Of a DNA stretch of 64,000 nucleotides, positions 35,421 through 46,307 are shown in pieces. Position 1 is the stretch's first letter; each line of letters begins with the position of its first letter. The DNA is taken from assembly GCA_051530055.1 (NCBI GenBank), contig CM121341.1, positions 12,028,001 through 12,092,000 of the forward strand, given 5' to 3'. The stretch comes from Neoechinorhynchus agilis (taxonomy: Eukaryota; Acanthocephala). The notes below the pieces were generated by a model. That model had not been told where the DNA came from. It did not search any database and saw nothing but the letters and a program-made list of their open reading frames with translations. The translations under genes and the position numbers were made by a program.

Positions 35421-35705
35421 ATCCTTTTGACATAATTATCTTTCCCATACAATGCTTTTTCTAAATTCAACACAAACTAATTGCAAATTGTGGACTATCT
35501 CTTGCTTACTTTTCTATTCGAGAATTAGACCGCCTGAGAAACAACTGTCGTTATTGTGCAGCTTCCTCAATGCCGTTACTGCTTCAATCGATCGACGACT
35601 CTAATACTCTTGAAATGATCAGCGAAAATCTTCGACATAAAACAGATCGCATGCATATCCATGGCAACCGTGATAGCTTTCTTTATTTACTAATAAAATT
35701 CTAGA

Positions 35706-36764
35706 ATGAATTCCGACAATTCCCCTGAAGATTACGACGTCCCGGAAGCAATTGCTGATTACTTACTTGGCCTAATACGATACTTATCGGAAAACTTTGT
35801 AATGGACGCTGGAGTTGATATTAATAATATAGCGCTCGAATATGCAGTTTCTAGCGTCACAGGTGGAGATTATAGTTTTGGAATTGAACCAGATTATGGA
35901 AATGTGACTCGGCGTGCATACATGGAGAGTTCGATAGAAGAAGATGAAGACACCGGCAGTGATCCTATCTTTGAAAAGACTGAAGAGCAGCGGGCAGGTA
36001 TCAGAACGAAACTCCGGGCATTTCATTTATGTGAGAACCTTAGAATCGAGCAGTTGGAACAAATTATTGATGCCCTTGAACCGCTAAGCGTAAAGGCAGG
36101 TACTGTACTGATTAAGCAAGGTGAAAAAGGTGATACTTTTTACGTTATTGACAATGGAAAGTTCCAAGTTGTAGCAAATGATAATATAGTGCATGAATTT
36201 ATAAACACTGGTTGTTTCGGAGAATTAGCTCTGATTTTCAATACTCCTAGAAATGCAACAATAAAGGCAGAAACCGATGGGATGCTTTGGACGATTGACA
36301 GGAGAACGTTTAGAAGAAAAGTAGTGCTAACGGCTAAAGAACGGGACAAGTTGTACGAAAATGCAATGACTTCTATTCCTTTATTTAACGGCCTTGATCT
36401 TAACAGCAAAATTTACCTACTGAATTCGGTTAAACAGGAAATCTACGAAGACGGTGATTGTATTTTTAAGCAAGGAGAAGTTGCCGATTGTATGTATTTT
36501 GTGGAAGATGGAATCGTGAGAATCGAAATGGAATCAAATGGTCTTGTGAGAACTGTCAAGGAAATTAAAAAAGGAGATTACTTTGGCGAATTGGCATTGA
36601 TCGACAACAAACCAAGAGCAGCTTCAGCCTTCGCGGTTGGTAAGACGAGAGTAGGAGTAATGACGGCTGATAAGTTTAAGGAGTACATGGAACCGATGTT
36701 GGATACCTTGGAGGAAAACAAAAAGAAGTATTATGAGCAGGTTAAAACTGTGTTTGGTAATTAA
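35706..36764 (+). CDS. cAMP-dependent protein kinase regulatory subunit, type II-like, intronless
   Basis: Regulatory subunit that holds PKA catalytic subunits inactive until cAMP binds. It has 352 residues, short for type II (about 400). In order: an N-terminal dimerisation/docking helix pair (about residues 8-50, with VPEAIADYLLGLIRYL), a linker with the inhibitor site RRAYME (about 79-84), an acidic stretch, then two cyclic-nucleotide-binding domains. Their phosphate-binding cassettes are intact: FGELALIFNTPRNAT and FGELALIDNKPRAAS, each with the Glu and Arg that contact cAMP. The P0 residue after RRA is Tyr, where type II has Ser and type I Ala. The ATG follows an acceptor-like TTCTAG-A. 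There are no introns, unlike most genes here, and ~285-bp direct repeats flank the locus. Confidence 0.93.
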   Translation: MNSDNSPEDYDVPEAIADYLLGLIRYLSENFVMDAGVDINNIALEYAVSSVTGGDYSFGIEPDYGNVTRRAYMESSIEEDEDTGSDPIFEKTEEQRAGIRTKLRAFHLCENLRIEQLEQIIDALEPLSVKAGTVLIKQGEKGDTFYVIDNGKFQVVANDNIVHEFINTGCFGELALIFNTPRNATIKAETDGMLWTIDRRTFRRKVVLTAKERDKLYENAMTSIPLFNGLDLNSKIYLLNSVKQEIYEDGDCIFKQGEVADCMYFVEDGIVRIEMESNGLVRTVKEIKKGDYFGELALIDNKPRAASAFAVGKTRVGVMTADKFKEYMEPMLDTLEENKKKYYEQVKTVFGN

Positions 36765-37682
36765 GTAAATGTCCACATTATTTCATTAAATATTAATATT
36801 TTGTCATTGTCAATGATCGAAATTACAAGCATTACGTTTTTAATCCCACGTTTGCGGTGCTAATTATTAAAATAACGAAAATACAAGTTTAAATTGTTTT
36901 TTTAGATCTTAAGACGACATAATTACAAATAGAAGTAGCGTGAAATGTCAGTTTATTTTGGTCCAGCGGAAAACGCTTTAAGGAGATTCTGTAAAGCAGT
37001 TTCGTAGTACTTTAATCTCTTTTCCTGAACAAAATTTTTTGCTTCTACATCTCGAACAAGACTCAATAAGAATCGGTTAGCCGCACTTGACCATAATTGA
37101 AGCATTGATGAAAACAAACAAACAATTAATTGAAGAAGATTTTTATTCAACGCTTTAATATCGAATGTTTGTCATACTAACTTCCGAAGAGATTTTTAAG
37201 GGTTTATGTTTTATTATTTATTTTTTAAGCTTTCTCAATTGCGTCAAAATTTCCATAACCTACTTCGCTATTATGAATATTTACCTAAAAGTGCCATTCA
37301 TGCTGAAATCAGGGAACTAATTGAGAATTTTCCAAGACTTCTCAATCAGTGATTATTCTAATTAATTGAGAATTTTTAACGAGGCTTTTGATAATGTCAA
37401 CTAAGGTTTTATCATAAATATCCTTTTGACATAATTATCTTTCCCGTACAATGCTTTCTCTAGATTCAACACAAACTAATTGCATTTTGAAATCCACCTA
37501 AGTCCTAGGCAAATGGAAACGGAGTATTTCACGCAGTTTTACAACTCGTATTTCCTTCCCCCAGTTTTTAATCAAACCAATATCTTAGGATAAACGTTTA
37601 CAAAAAAATTAACATACTCAGCTGATATTAATAAGTAAAAAGAGCTTTTAAAAGTTGCCAGTATCGAGGCTAAACGTTTCTA
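36765..37682. other. AT-rich 3' region of the PKA-R gene
   Basis: No gene recognised. A block beginning TTTGACATAATTATCTTTCC at about 37427 duplicates sequence upstream of the PKA-R gene. Confidence 0.4.
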
Positions 37683-37972
37683 AGCCTTGGATCCGCGCTT
37701 AAAACGACAAAAATCCTCTGAAATTTGTGGACTATCACTTGCTTACTTTTCTATTCGAGAATTAGACCGCATGAAAAACGACTGTTGTTCCTGTACAGCT
37801 TCCTCAACGTAGTGACTGCTCTAATCGATCGACGACTCGCGATCAGGAATAGTACTGGGGAAAGCGAAGAGCCTTTAGGTGGCCATTTCATTGGATAATT
37901 ATTGATATGAGTATGAGTGGAAGCGTTTGCCTGAACTCATCAAGTAAGAGCACCAAGACGCCTTTCATACGT
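37683..37972. repeat. Direct repeat, right copy, flanking the PKA-R gene
   Basis: Near-identical to 35138-35420 in the same orientation, differing at scattered bases (for example CGACTGTTGTTCCTGTACAG against CAACTGTCGTTATTGTGCAG). The arrangement suggests a duplication or insertion event that brackets the PKA-R gene. Confidence 0.85.
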
Positions 37973-38563
37973 GCTATGTTTAAAGGCAGCTTCAGAACTA
38001 AATGTGGTGAAAGACCTCGATTGATCAGTTTGACAGCGACCCCTGAAGAAACCTTGGCAAATTAGACATGCGATCTTACCTCAGCGTGAATCAAATTAAG
38101 AAATATCGTTTTCCCAGTTCGTCCTGGAGAGCCAGGTTCGATTTTTGGTTATTTTCTCTGAGAATATTACTTTTGAGAGCGTGGTAGTAATGTCGCGACG
38201 CAGTGATTGCAAATTTGCCGATGCAAAGCAGATTCAGCGGCTGCGCGAACATTTATGATTCGCTGTTTTTTAATTGAAACATATTTCGAACAAATATTCT
38301 ACTTCTCTCATTGCAAAAACGTTTTTAAAATATATTAGCCATAGAACACTGCATAGCAGAACTCTCTGGTCGCTCAAAAAATTGTATTGTTCAATAACGG
38401 AAATCAATACAAAGCAGGATCTGTTTAAAGAGTACGTTCTCCTAATAAATTAAAATTAATTTCGCCTTCTTGAACGTGGATTAAACTGTTCGTTAAGCGC
38501 AAAATAAAAATATTATATTCAATCATTATATTTTGAACAGCACTTTTAAATATTGCCGCTGCT
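37973..38563. other. Intergenic, no gene recognised
   Basis: Downstream of the Tudor gene (minus strand). No repeat or domain is visible. Confidence 0.35.
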
Positions 38564-39523
38564 CTACCGTTGCTGATGCAGAAAAGAAGAAAAAAATTGT
38601 CTGATCGGCACTCTTTCTCGTTTATCAGATTGGCTTTCTAATTCGTTTTCATAAACATGCCCATCGCTCAAAACTTTCCAGAACTTAACAAGAATACGGA
38701 TCTGTGAATCGACATTTACATACAAAGTCTGAGCTTCAAAGACGCGTCCATGAAGTAAGCGATTAAGACATCGTTCGTCTCCATTAAATTCAGAAAGTCG
38801 ATTGGTGTCCAAAGTGGATGGGTATGCCATAAATTGCCGACTTTGAAACTGTTTGGGACAAAAGAAGATAAGATCTGTGTGGACATGAACGCGACGTCCG
38901 AAATCGACTAAATAGACCATAACTTTATCAGAAGTATCGGGCAGATCCTCAAACACTGCTCAACTAAAGTGTCGACCGTTTTTTACCACGTAAATGGAGC
39001 TTAACTCGAAGTTTTTCCGAAAAGCGACCTTACGATTTGCTTCATTCAAAAAATGTTCCTCCATTTTGCGAATAAACGCCCAGTTGTCTTTGAAATGGCA
39101 CATTGGCGCGAGGTAAAATTCGCGAGGTAATTCAACGCTGACTACGTAAATGAAAATTTTGGGAAAGAATACGTCCACATTAGGAAATTTGGCATCAATG
39201 TAACTTATTTCGTGAGTTAGGCACGAAATATTCAGGTGATTGAAGTAGTTGACCTCGTTTGTATCCAATTCTTTGTGCTCCTCGAGAAGCATTGATGATT
39301 GCTCAATTGATTGCTGGTCGTTTAATGACAAAGTAAACATGTCAACTTGGGCGTCTTTTCGTGAGATTTTATTGGACGAATTTTGTTGTTTCGATTCGTG
39401 TTTTACATTTTCATCAAGCTTTATTTCAGTTGCAAAGATTTTATTGGACAAATTATGTAGTTTCAGTTCTTGTTTTACTTTTTCATCAATAGTTGTTTTA
39501 GTTGCAGTTTTGTTTCGTGGCAT
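38564..39523 (-). CDS. Tudor-domain protein
   Basis: Small protein with one extended Tudor domain, a fold that binds methylated arginine tails, typically of Piwi proteins, in germline granules. The ATG at 39523 follows a TTTTTAG acceptor-like site. The first ~85 residues are Lys/Asn/Gln-rich and probably disordered, with two similar Lys-Gln-Glu-rich blocks. Then follow the SN-like strands (IYVVSVELPREFYLAPM) and the Tudor core DKVMVYLVDFGRRVHV, with the expected hydrophobic-aromatic cage pattern ending in VDFG. The two halves are in different frames with the break at 38960-38990. A very short intron (about 21-32 nt, ending TTGAGCAG) or a frameshift must join them. The frame does not otherwise break. 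No partner can be inferred from the neighbours. Confidence 0.6.
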
Positions 39524-39597
39524 GTTGCTAAAAATTCTTCAGAACAATATTGCTTTCAAATAGATCGGTAATATTTTATCGATGATGAAGGGGTCTG

Positions 39598-39882
39598 CCC
39601 GTGCGAGCTTCGACCCATATTTTTTGCGATAATTTTAATATATTTTTAATAAATAAGGAGGCGAAAATTTCGAAAACGTAATTATTCAAATTGCATTTTT
39701 AACTGACTTTTGTTTCCGAAAAATCCAGAGAATCTAATTTTTTGCACTTGTCTCAGGATTTTTCGGAAACAAAAGTCAGTTAAAAATGCAATTCGAATAA
39801 TTACATTTACGAAATTTTCGCTTCCTTATTTATTAAAAATATATCAAATTATCGCGAAAAATATGGGTCGAAGCTCGCACTT
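39598..39882. repeat. Foldback element with ~125-bp inverted arms
   Basis: The sequence from about 39600 to 39727 is repeated as its reverse complement at about 39756-39882. Examples are GCGAGCTTCGACCCATATTT against AAATATGGGTCGAAGCTCGC, and AACTGACTTTTGTTTCCGAA against TTCGGAAACAAAAGTCAGTT. A ~28-bp spacer separates the arms. It has no coding capacity, so it is a MITE-like or foldback element. Confidence 0.85.
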
Positions 39883-40284
39883 TACGATGTTTATGCCTTC
39901 CTTGAACACAGAAAACAATTTTTTGTAGCTATGAGTTATTTTACCAAAGGAATTTCTTCGTCGAGTTCAGACCAAAAATCAGCACACTAATTTGAGACGC
40001 TGAAGAATGGTAATGGACAGAAACAGTCCATTTACGGACATTTCATTGCCAAATTTTATTCCTTCTAAATACAAAAAAAGTGAAATGCTCAAAATGCATT
40101 TGGTTAAAATTAAAATCTTAAATTTTGACATCTTTTGAAAATTCTCTTTATCGTTAGATTTAAAAAGGATTCTATTTTCCGACTTGTGAATGATTCGCGT
40201 AAATATCTTGGCATTTCCATGGAACACGAATTAAAAAAATTTAAATTAGGTATTTTTTTATTATAAATGCCATGAAATCATTCA

Positions 40285-40415
40285 CACTACCGCTCTGGAT
40301 CACTCAGCTGTCGTCCTGATGTAACGGTCGAAATGACGGATGCAGCGTTCCCTCGTTGCACAGCCAGACTTATGTTTTGTAGGATGAATGCTCCTGATCT
40401 CTGATCGCCAAATCG
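40285..40415 (-). repeat. Inverted dispersed copy of the 23.8-kb retroelement tail
   Basis: On the minus strand this gives GATCAGAG..., CAAAACATAAGTCTGGCT, AACGAGGGAACGCTGCATCC and CCAGAGCGG, the same order as 23840-23957 on the plus strand. It shows that the 23.3-kb fragment belongs to a dispersed element. Confidence 0.7.
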
Positions 40416-41431
40416 ACCGAAATAATTTCAATAGCTAACTTGTCTTCGACTGAGTCGCAAAGCTAGGTTTCTCTGTCCAAGAAAAAGTTATTCATGCCTT
40501 TTAAATGCTTTCATATTTGAATTTCGCAAACGAGAGTTAGGCCAATGTCCAGAAATTAGTCACACGAAAGCCGCCCTTTTCATAATTTCAATTTTTAATG
40601 TGTCCCGATAACTTGAATCAAAAGTTTCGAAAATCAGATTAAATCATTCCAAAACTTTGGGTATTGTTCATTACAATTTTTGTTGGTAAAGTGATAACCA
40701 AAACATCCACAAATCCAATTCAAAACATTAAAGAATACTCGTGAAACCTAATGTCAAAACCTAGATGAAATCGTCCAATGCGTCATAAAATAAATTTTTG
40801 TTTTTCTAATAATCGACGAAAATGTGGAAAGTAACTATTCTTTATTCCACGGATTTACAGCGGAAACGGATTTTTTAAATAACATAAATTTGTTCGATGA
40901 ATTTTTTTGTATGTTATGCTAATTGTTTGAGCGTTTTACTGGTTTTCCGTCTCACGTTGAAGACGTTTCGCAATACACAAAATGATATGCTCATTTAACT
41001 GAAATTAAGTTCGGCAAACGCATAAATTTGCAATTTCATTGTTAAAACGCATTGCTATTGGCTGAGAAGCAAAATATGCAATGTCTATCGAGAAATCTTC
41101 AGCGCATCACAAAGTATTCAAAAGTTTAAGACATTATTAATCGACACCGAATAAAACAATTACGCATAATGCTTACCCACAATCGCATGTGAATTACTCA
41201 AGGTCTCAAAGTTATGATTAGAATTTGCTAGCGATTAAAAAATGCCCGCTTGCTGCCTGTATCTTTAATAAAGTTTTAGTTTGCCAGCGTGATGTGTAGA
41301 GCAAACAGGGTGCGATAATCATTCAATTAATTTTCTTATTTTTAAGCCACCATTCTCACGAACACTAAAATTCTCGCATATCGACATCCGTATTTATTTA
41401 CAACTAAAATCTCTACTCAATGGATTCTTAG
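40416..41431. other. AT-rich intergenic, no gene recognised
   Basis: No open frame with recognisable content on either strand, and no repeat that I could match elsewhere in the window. Confidence 0.4.
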
Positions 41432-41932
41432 TCATGAAGTCCGTTCCCCAGTCCACTTTCGAATGTATTGTAAGTCCGTATTGAGCTGTTGTAACATTCT
41501 CAATAAGACGGGCGATTGTGACAAGCCAATTAAGTACCAAGTGTAATTTAACATGGCTTCACTTTTAATATTGTTATTGTTATTCGTCATTGATGACGGA
41601 TTAAGCTCAATTTGTTTCACAGTTTTCGATCTTTTGCTTGCCGGTCGTTTATCGCTATCGGTATTGATTTTTCTTTTTCTATTACCGGTCGTCATCTCGT
41701 CTTTAGCCAGATTTTTTCGTGATCGTCCAGAATGTAGTTTACCGAAAACACTGAAGTCCACAATCTTCCCTAAATCGTCCTTAAACTTCATCGTAGCTGT
41801 TTTTTCCATTTTATCCGTTCCAGGAACGCTACGTAGTAATTCAGGATTACTGTGAATAAATGTTTGTAAATCAAAAGAGGATGTTGATATCTGCTTTAAG
41901 TTGACTTTGTTTGGATCAGTTATATCTTTCAT
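41432..41932 (-). CDS. Small basic protein of unknown function
   Basis: Single open frame of 166 residues from an ATG. I do not recognise the family. The N-terminal third is mixed, with FDLQTFIHSNPELLRSVPG and KFKDDLGKIVDFSVFG. The middle is strongly basic (RKRKINTDSDKRPASKRSK), resembling a bipartite nuclear localisation signal. An Asn run follows, and the C-terminus is hydrophobic-aromatic (LNYTWYLIGLSQSPVLLRML). A decayed tandem duplicate lies immediately upstream, which supports the reading frame being a real ancestral gene. Confidence 0.55.
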   Translation of the reverse strand: MKDITDPNKVNLKQISTSSFDLQTFIHSNPELLRSVPGTDKMEKTATMKFKDDLGKIVDFSVFGKLHSGRSRKNLAKDEMTTGNRKRKINTDSDKRPASKRSKTVKQIELNPSSMTNNNNNIKSEAMLNYTWYLIGLSQSPVLLRMLQQLNTDLQYIRKWTGERTS

Positions 41933-42274
41933 GATAGTTTATAATATCTGAAGAGAGCTGGAATGTTTGAGTTGGATACAGTTATTTGGACAACTGAGCT
42001 GCAGATCAATTGAGGATTTTGTTATAAAGTTAGAAAGGGATGAAAGCGTTAACAAAGTATTTCAGTCTTGATAAGAGAGGATGTAATAGCCGATATCTAT
42101 AAATATTGATTAACAATCAAATCAATATTAGCAATCACGAATATTTTGATGCCTAATATTTGCAACATCGATTATTTATCATTGAGGCTCTTTTTTTGGA
42201 CTGTTGATACTTTACTGGAACAAAATAGTACTTTAATGTTGTCTTTATTTTTCAGATCTTCGAGTTTAAGGTGC

Positions 42275-42640
42275 AGTTTTTTGGTCCACTTTCGGATGAC
42301 TTGTAAGTCCGTATTGAGCTATTTCAGCATTCTCAATAAGACGGGCGATTGTATCAAGCCGATTAAATACCAAGTGCAATTAAATATGGCTTCACCTTGA
42401 CACTAGTGGCGGATTAAACTGGATTTGCTAATTTTGCGGTCTTCGATTTTTTCATGAGCGGTTGTTTTCCATGATTATTATTGATTTTTCGTTTCCTATT
42501 GCCAGGGGTCACCTTGTCATTCTACTCTTCCTAATCAAGATTTTTTCTTTCTATGGTAGCTGCCCTTTTTTGATCAGTGGCTTCAATGCTTCTAATAACT
42601 TGGAATCATTATGAATGAATGGTTGTAAATTAAAGGCGGT
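42275..42640 (-). pseudogene. Decayed duplicate of the small basic protein gene
   Basis: The minus strand repeats the neighbouring gene in the same order: the C-terminal block (CGCCCGTCTTATTGAGAATG near 42340, equivalent to 41505), then AATCCGCCACTAGTG, the basic middle and the N-terminal TTACAACCATTCATTC. It has internal deletions and several frameshifts and stops. There is no open frame longer than a few dozen codons. Confidence 0.75.
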
Positions 42641-43856
42641 GGAGAAGGGCAGCAGTAAAAGTATTCTTATTGAGAAGGAATTCCTTGTAATGGTGTTTGT
42701 GGATGCCGTTAAAAAAGGAGTCAATCAAAACATCAAAAGCTTAAAGGTAACGGGATAGGGATTATCCCTGGGTACCTGGACGTATAAGGCTAGAACCAAA
42801 TTCCGCGACTCCTCTAAGTCAACGCGGGATTTCTCTAACCGTTAAATCGCAATTTCATTCTTCAAATTCCAATAAAGGACGAAGACATTCTTCATAGACC
42901 TTTCCAAAGAAAGCGTTTGGCTTGCTCCAACGACTAATTTTCTTTTTAGGTTCATTTATTCCTTAATCTGAAAAAATATTTGATATAATTGAGCTGTTAC
43001 ATTAAACCTCTTTTTTTCAAAACGTCGAAAGCGTCGATTTCTACTCGACCGTCATCGTCTACTTTCATAAAACTCGTCACTGACAAAGATTCGAGAGCAT
43101 ATCGCTTCACTTTTCAAAGTAAAAATAAACTCTTTACTGAGAATCCGGAGGGATATACAAACCCATAACAGTATGATTTTATGCGCTTCCATGAACAATA
43201 TCGGTGGGCTGTATGCCCAAGGAAAAATTATCAGCCGTGAAAAGGGCCTCACTTAGGCACAGAATAGATGTAACCGGCCAGCCAGACTAAAAAAGACAAA
43301 ACAAAAAATCAAATCCGTGCGCCTGGATTATGATACCGATTCGAAAAATGCGTACGTATTGAACGTAATCCTTTTAATGGCATTTCGATTAATGTCTTTG
43401 TTCGACACCAAATTAATTCGATAAATTTTCAATCGTACTGTTCATGGTGTTTATTCTGCCTTCTGCAAATTAAATTTAGGCATAAATCCGTTGCATCAAT
43501 CAAAAATATTCCCGGATTTTTCGAAGTTTTCAAAACCAAAGGGCAAATGCTCCGGACTACCGATCTGATTCTAAACAAAATCCTTCCACGTCCATTTTCC
43601 GCTCCAGGTCATTCTATCGCTCCATGGATTATTTAGTAAAATGAGGTTGAGGCAACCAAAAATCTACAGGGCTCAATGCGTTTCCCATTGCCATCATTGT
43701 CCTTTGTCCCTTCACTGTAATCGTCCACGACAACTTCGATTCTCGTGCCATATTCGTTGAAGCGAAAACGAAAAACGTCGAATTATTGTTTATCTGCGAA
43801 GCCTTAACAACGTGACGTCGTGAACTCAAGGGCTGTTCTGTGGTCCATCAAAACAG
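42641..43856. other. Intergenic; weak open frames only
   Basis: A 66-codon minus-strand frame (43629-43829) and another at 43052-43252 have protein-like composition, but neither has a domain or clear splice sites. I do not call a gene. Confidence 0.3.
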
Positions 43857-43906
43857 AGATCGAAATACCGCTGAAGAGAGGAAACCTACTGATGAGCCCC
43901 GCCTCC
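43857..43906 (+). repeat. Fragment of the SINE seen in full at 55 kb
   Basis: CGAAATACCGCTGAAGAGAGG and GATGAGCCCCGCCTCC match the tail of the SINE at 54962-55165 in opposite orientation. Confidence 0.5.
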
Positions 43907-43929
43907 TTACAAACTCATAATCGTATGGT

Positions 43930-45911
43930 TCAGGGTTTAAGTTTTTCAATCACCTCAACAAGAATTGCACCCATGTATCTTTGGGTGTTGTTCAAAGAAC
44001 GCGGTAGTAAATTTTGGAGTGAATTGCAGGTTCGTTCGGGTGGGAATATCCTGTCGGGGGATGTCCATTCTGTTGGGGATTCGCGGATATTGTTTGCAGA
44101 AGAGCTTGTGAGGTTGGGTCTTTCCTCTGGTTCATTTCTGGTCATGATATCCGAGAAGATTGAGCAGTGTTGAAAAAGGATCTGAAGTGGAGGGGGTGCG
44201 AGGTATAGCAGGATGAAATGAATTGGGATTACGAGTGTTGTGCTCATGTTAAAAGGAGAATAAAATGTGGTAAAAATTGTAGTAATAGAGAAGATAGGCG
44301 TTTTGATTGTTTGAAGAAATTTTATTAAGGCATTCAGTGAGCGGGGGAAAATCAACAGTGCAAATTTTAGATGCTCTTCTATGAAACATTTCAAGGCGAC
44401 GGATTTTTTATTTAGACAGATTGCAAAAGACGGGATAACCGTAGGTGAGGGAGGCTAAAATAAAGTTGTAGTAAAATTTGGAGAGGTCGGACGAGGGGTT
44501 CCTAAATTGTGGAGACGTTTGAGGAGGTAAATTTTAAAGGGTCTTGCGCTCGAGGTAGAGTGAAATGTGCGAGTCCCATTTCAGATTTGATTGAAATTGG
44601 AGACCCGGAATTCTGAGGGATATAACTCGTAGGATGTTATTTGGAAACCCTGTCTTCAACGGCCCGCCAACATGTTGAATTGTCACTTGAACGAATTTTG
44701 GAGGAAAAGAAGTTTTTGCTGGCGACAAGTATTTTGTTAGAGCTATTTGTAAATGAGGAAAGTCTAGGTGGTTATTGCAGTGGGTCTTAGAAGCTTGCTT
44801 TTGAAGAAGTTTTAAGATGGTGGTTATCCATGGCGGAAATGTGATGATCACGTTTATCCCAGACGGGTAAACGGGGAGATTTTACACGCTGTGGCGGGAT
44901 GGAGGGAGTGATAAGGGCCAAGGAGTGGTCACAGATCGCGGGACAGGGAGTTTAGAGGCGGATGAGTAGGTGTCGATATTTGTGAACACTTTGTCAAGAC
45001 GTGTTGGGAAGTCGAGGAAATAGTTCATCGAAGTCCCCTGCGTGACGTGTGTTCATGTGAGTATATATACACGTTTTATTTAAAAGAAGAAGCACAAGTC
45101 ACCGAATCTTAAGTTGTTTTTGTCCGCTCCTTCATCCGAATCAATTCGCATTTGGAGGATTGAGCAGTGGAAAATGTTGGGGCGACGCAAGTGTTGTAAG
45201 TGTGTGTAAAAGGAGAAATGTGTGGTAGAAATTGAAGAGGAGGAAGAGCATCGAGGCGCTTTGAGTGCTTTTGAAAGATTAGAGAGAGGTGTTTTTAAAG
45301 GTACGAGTTTGGAGGAGCAGATTAGAGCGCACCTCTCTTGTGAAATGTATTAAGTTTTTGAATTGATTAGAAGAAAAATTGCAGAAGGTAGGATTTGCGT
45401 AGGTGAGCGTCGGTGGGATGGCGGACATATAGTACTTAAGGTCTTTGGAAGATAATCGAAGGAATCTTAGCCGTTTAAGAAGATAGAGCTTAATGGGCCC
45501 TTTTTGTGGCGAAATTGATATGTGCTTGTCCCATTTTAGATTTTCTTGAAAATGAAGACCAAGTATACGAACAGAAGAGACACGATTGATAGGAAAAGGA
45601 CGCGGTTGACCGGAAGGGCTATTTGAGATTGAAGGGACGATTTCGAAGCACTTAGTTAAGTTAAGGGTAAGACATTTAGCGGAGCAAAATGTTTGAACGT
45701 GAGAAATCTCGTTATAAGTAATTGAGAGTGAGAGGGAGTAAAGATTTGCAAAATGAAAAAGTATTGTCCGCGAAGAGCTTCCCTGCTTTCTACAATCCTC
45801 GATAAGCTCCTCATAAACCTGATTTCTCAGGCGCAAAAATCTATCTAAAGCAATTGATTCGTTAAGACCATTTGCTATAAAAGAAAACTTTAATGCGACG
45901 CTGGCCAACAA
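43930..45911 (-). mobile_element. LINE copy, 3' half, rearranged and decayed
   Basis: 45800-45279 on the minus strand encodes the RT C-terminal region: VRILGLHFQENLKWDKHI, then KLYLLKRLRFLRLSSKDL and RSNLLLQTRTFKNTSL. 44851-43930 repeats this region and adds the LINE tail with IFSDIMTRNEPEERPNL. The order and duplication suggest two overlapping copies or an internal rearrangement. All frames are broken. Confidence 0.7.
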
Positions 45912-46307
45912 AAATTCTATGAATCAAAACGCCATCGCTTACCAGAATTTTCCAAAGGATAAGTTAGTTTGCTAATAACAATTTTGCTATTGATTTTCAT
46001 TTGCTTCTCCATGAAGACCGCAAAGATATTACGAATGCGATTGAGATGATAAATTTTCACCCTGTAAATAATTTTGTTTTCCTAACCGACATTTGAAGGT
46101 CAGAGTCCAATGAAAATTGGCAAACTATACTTAACGGTAGCGAAAGCAAAATAAAGTCACATGAATTCAACGCATTACTCTTAGTTTGATTGCGGATAGA
46201 ATAATGAAGTATTTATATGATTATTTCATAGAACTCTAAAGCCGCTACATTTTTCATATCTTATACACACACAAAAGTCGACTCAACGCAATTAACGAAC
46301 AGTTTTC
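45912..46307. other. 3' flank of Symplekin
   Basis: AT-rich, no gene. It should contain the Symplekin 3'UTR and poly(A) site on the minus strand (the stop codon is at 46308). Confidence 0.4.
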
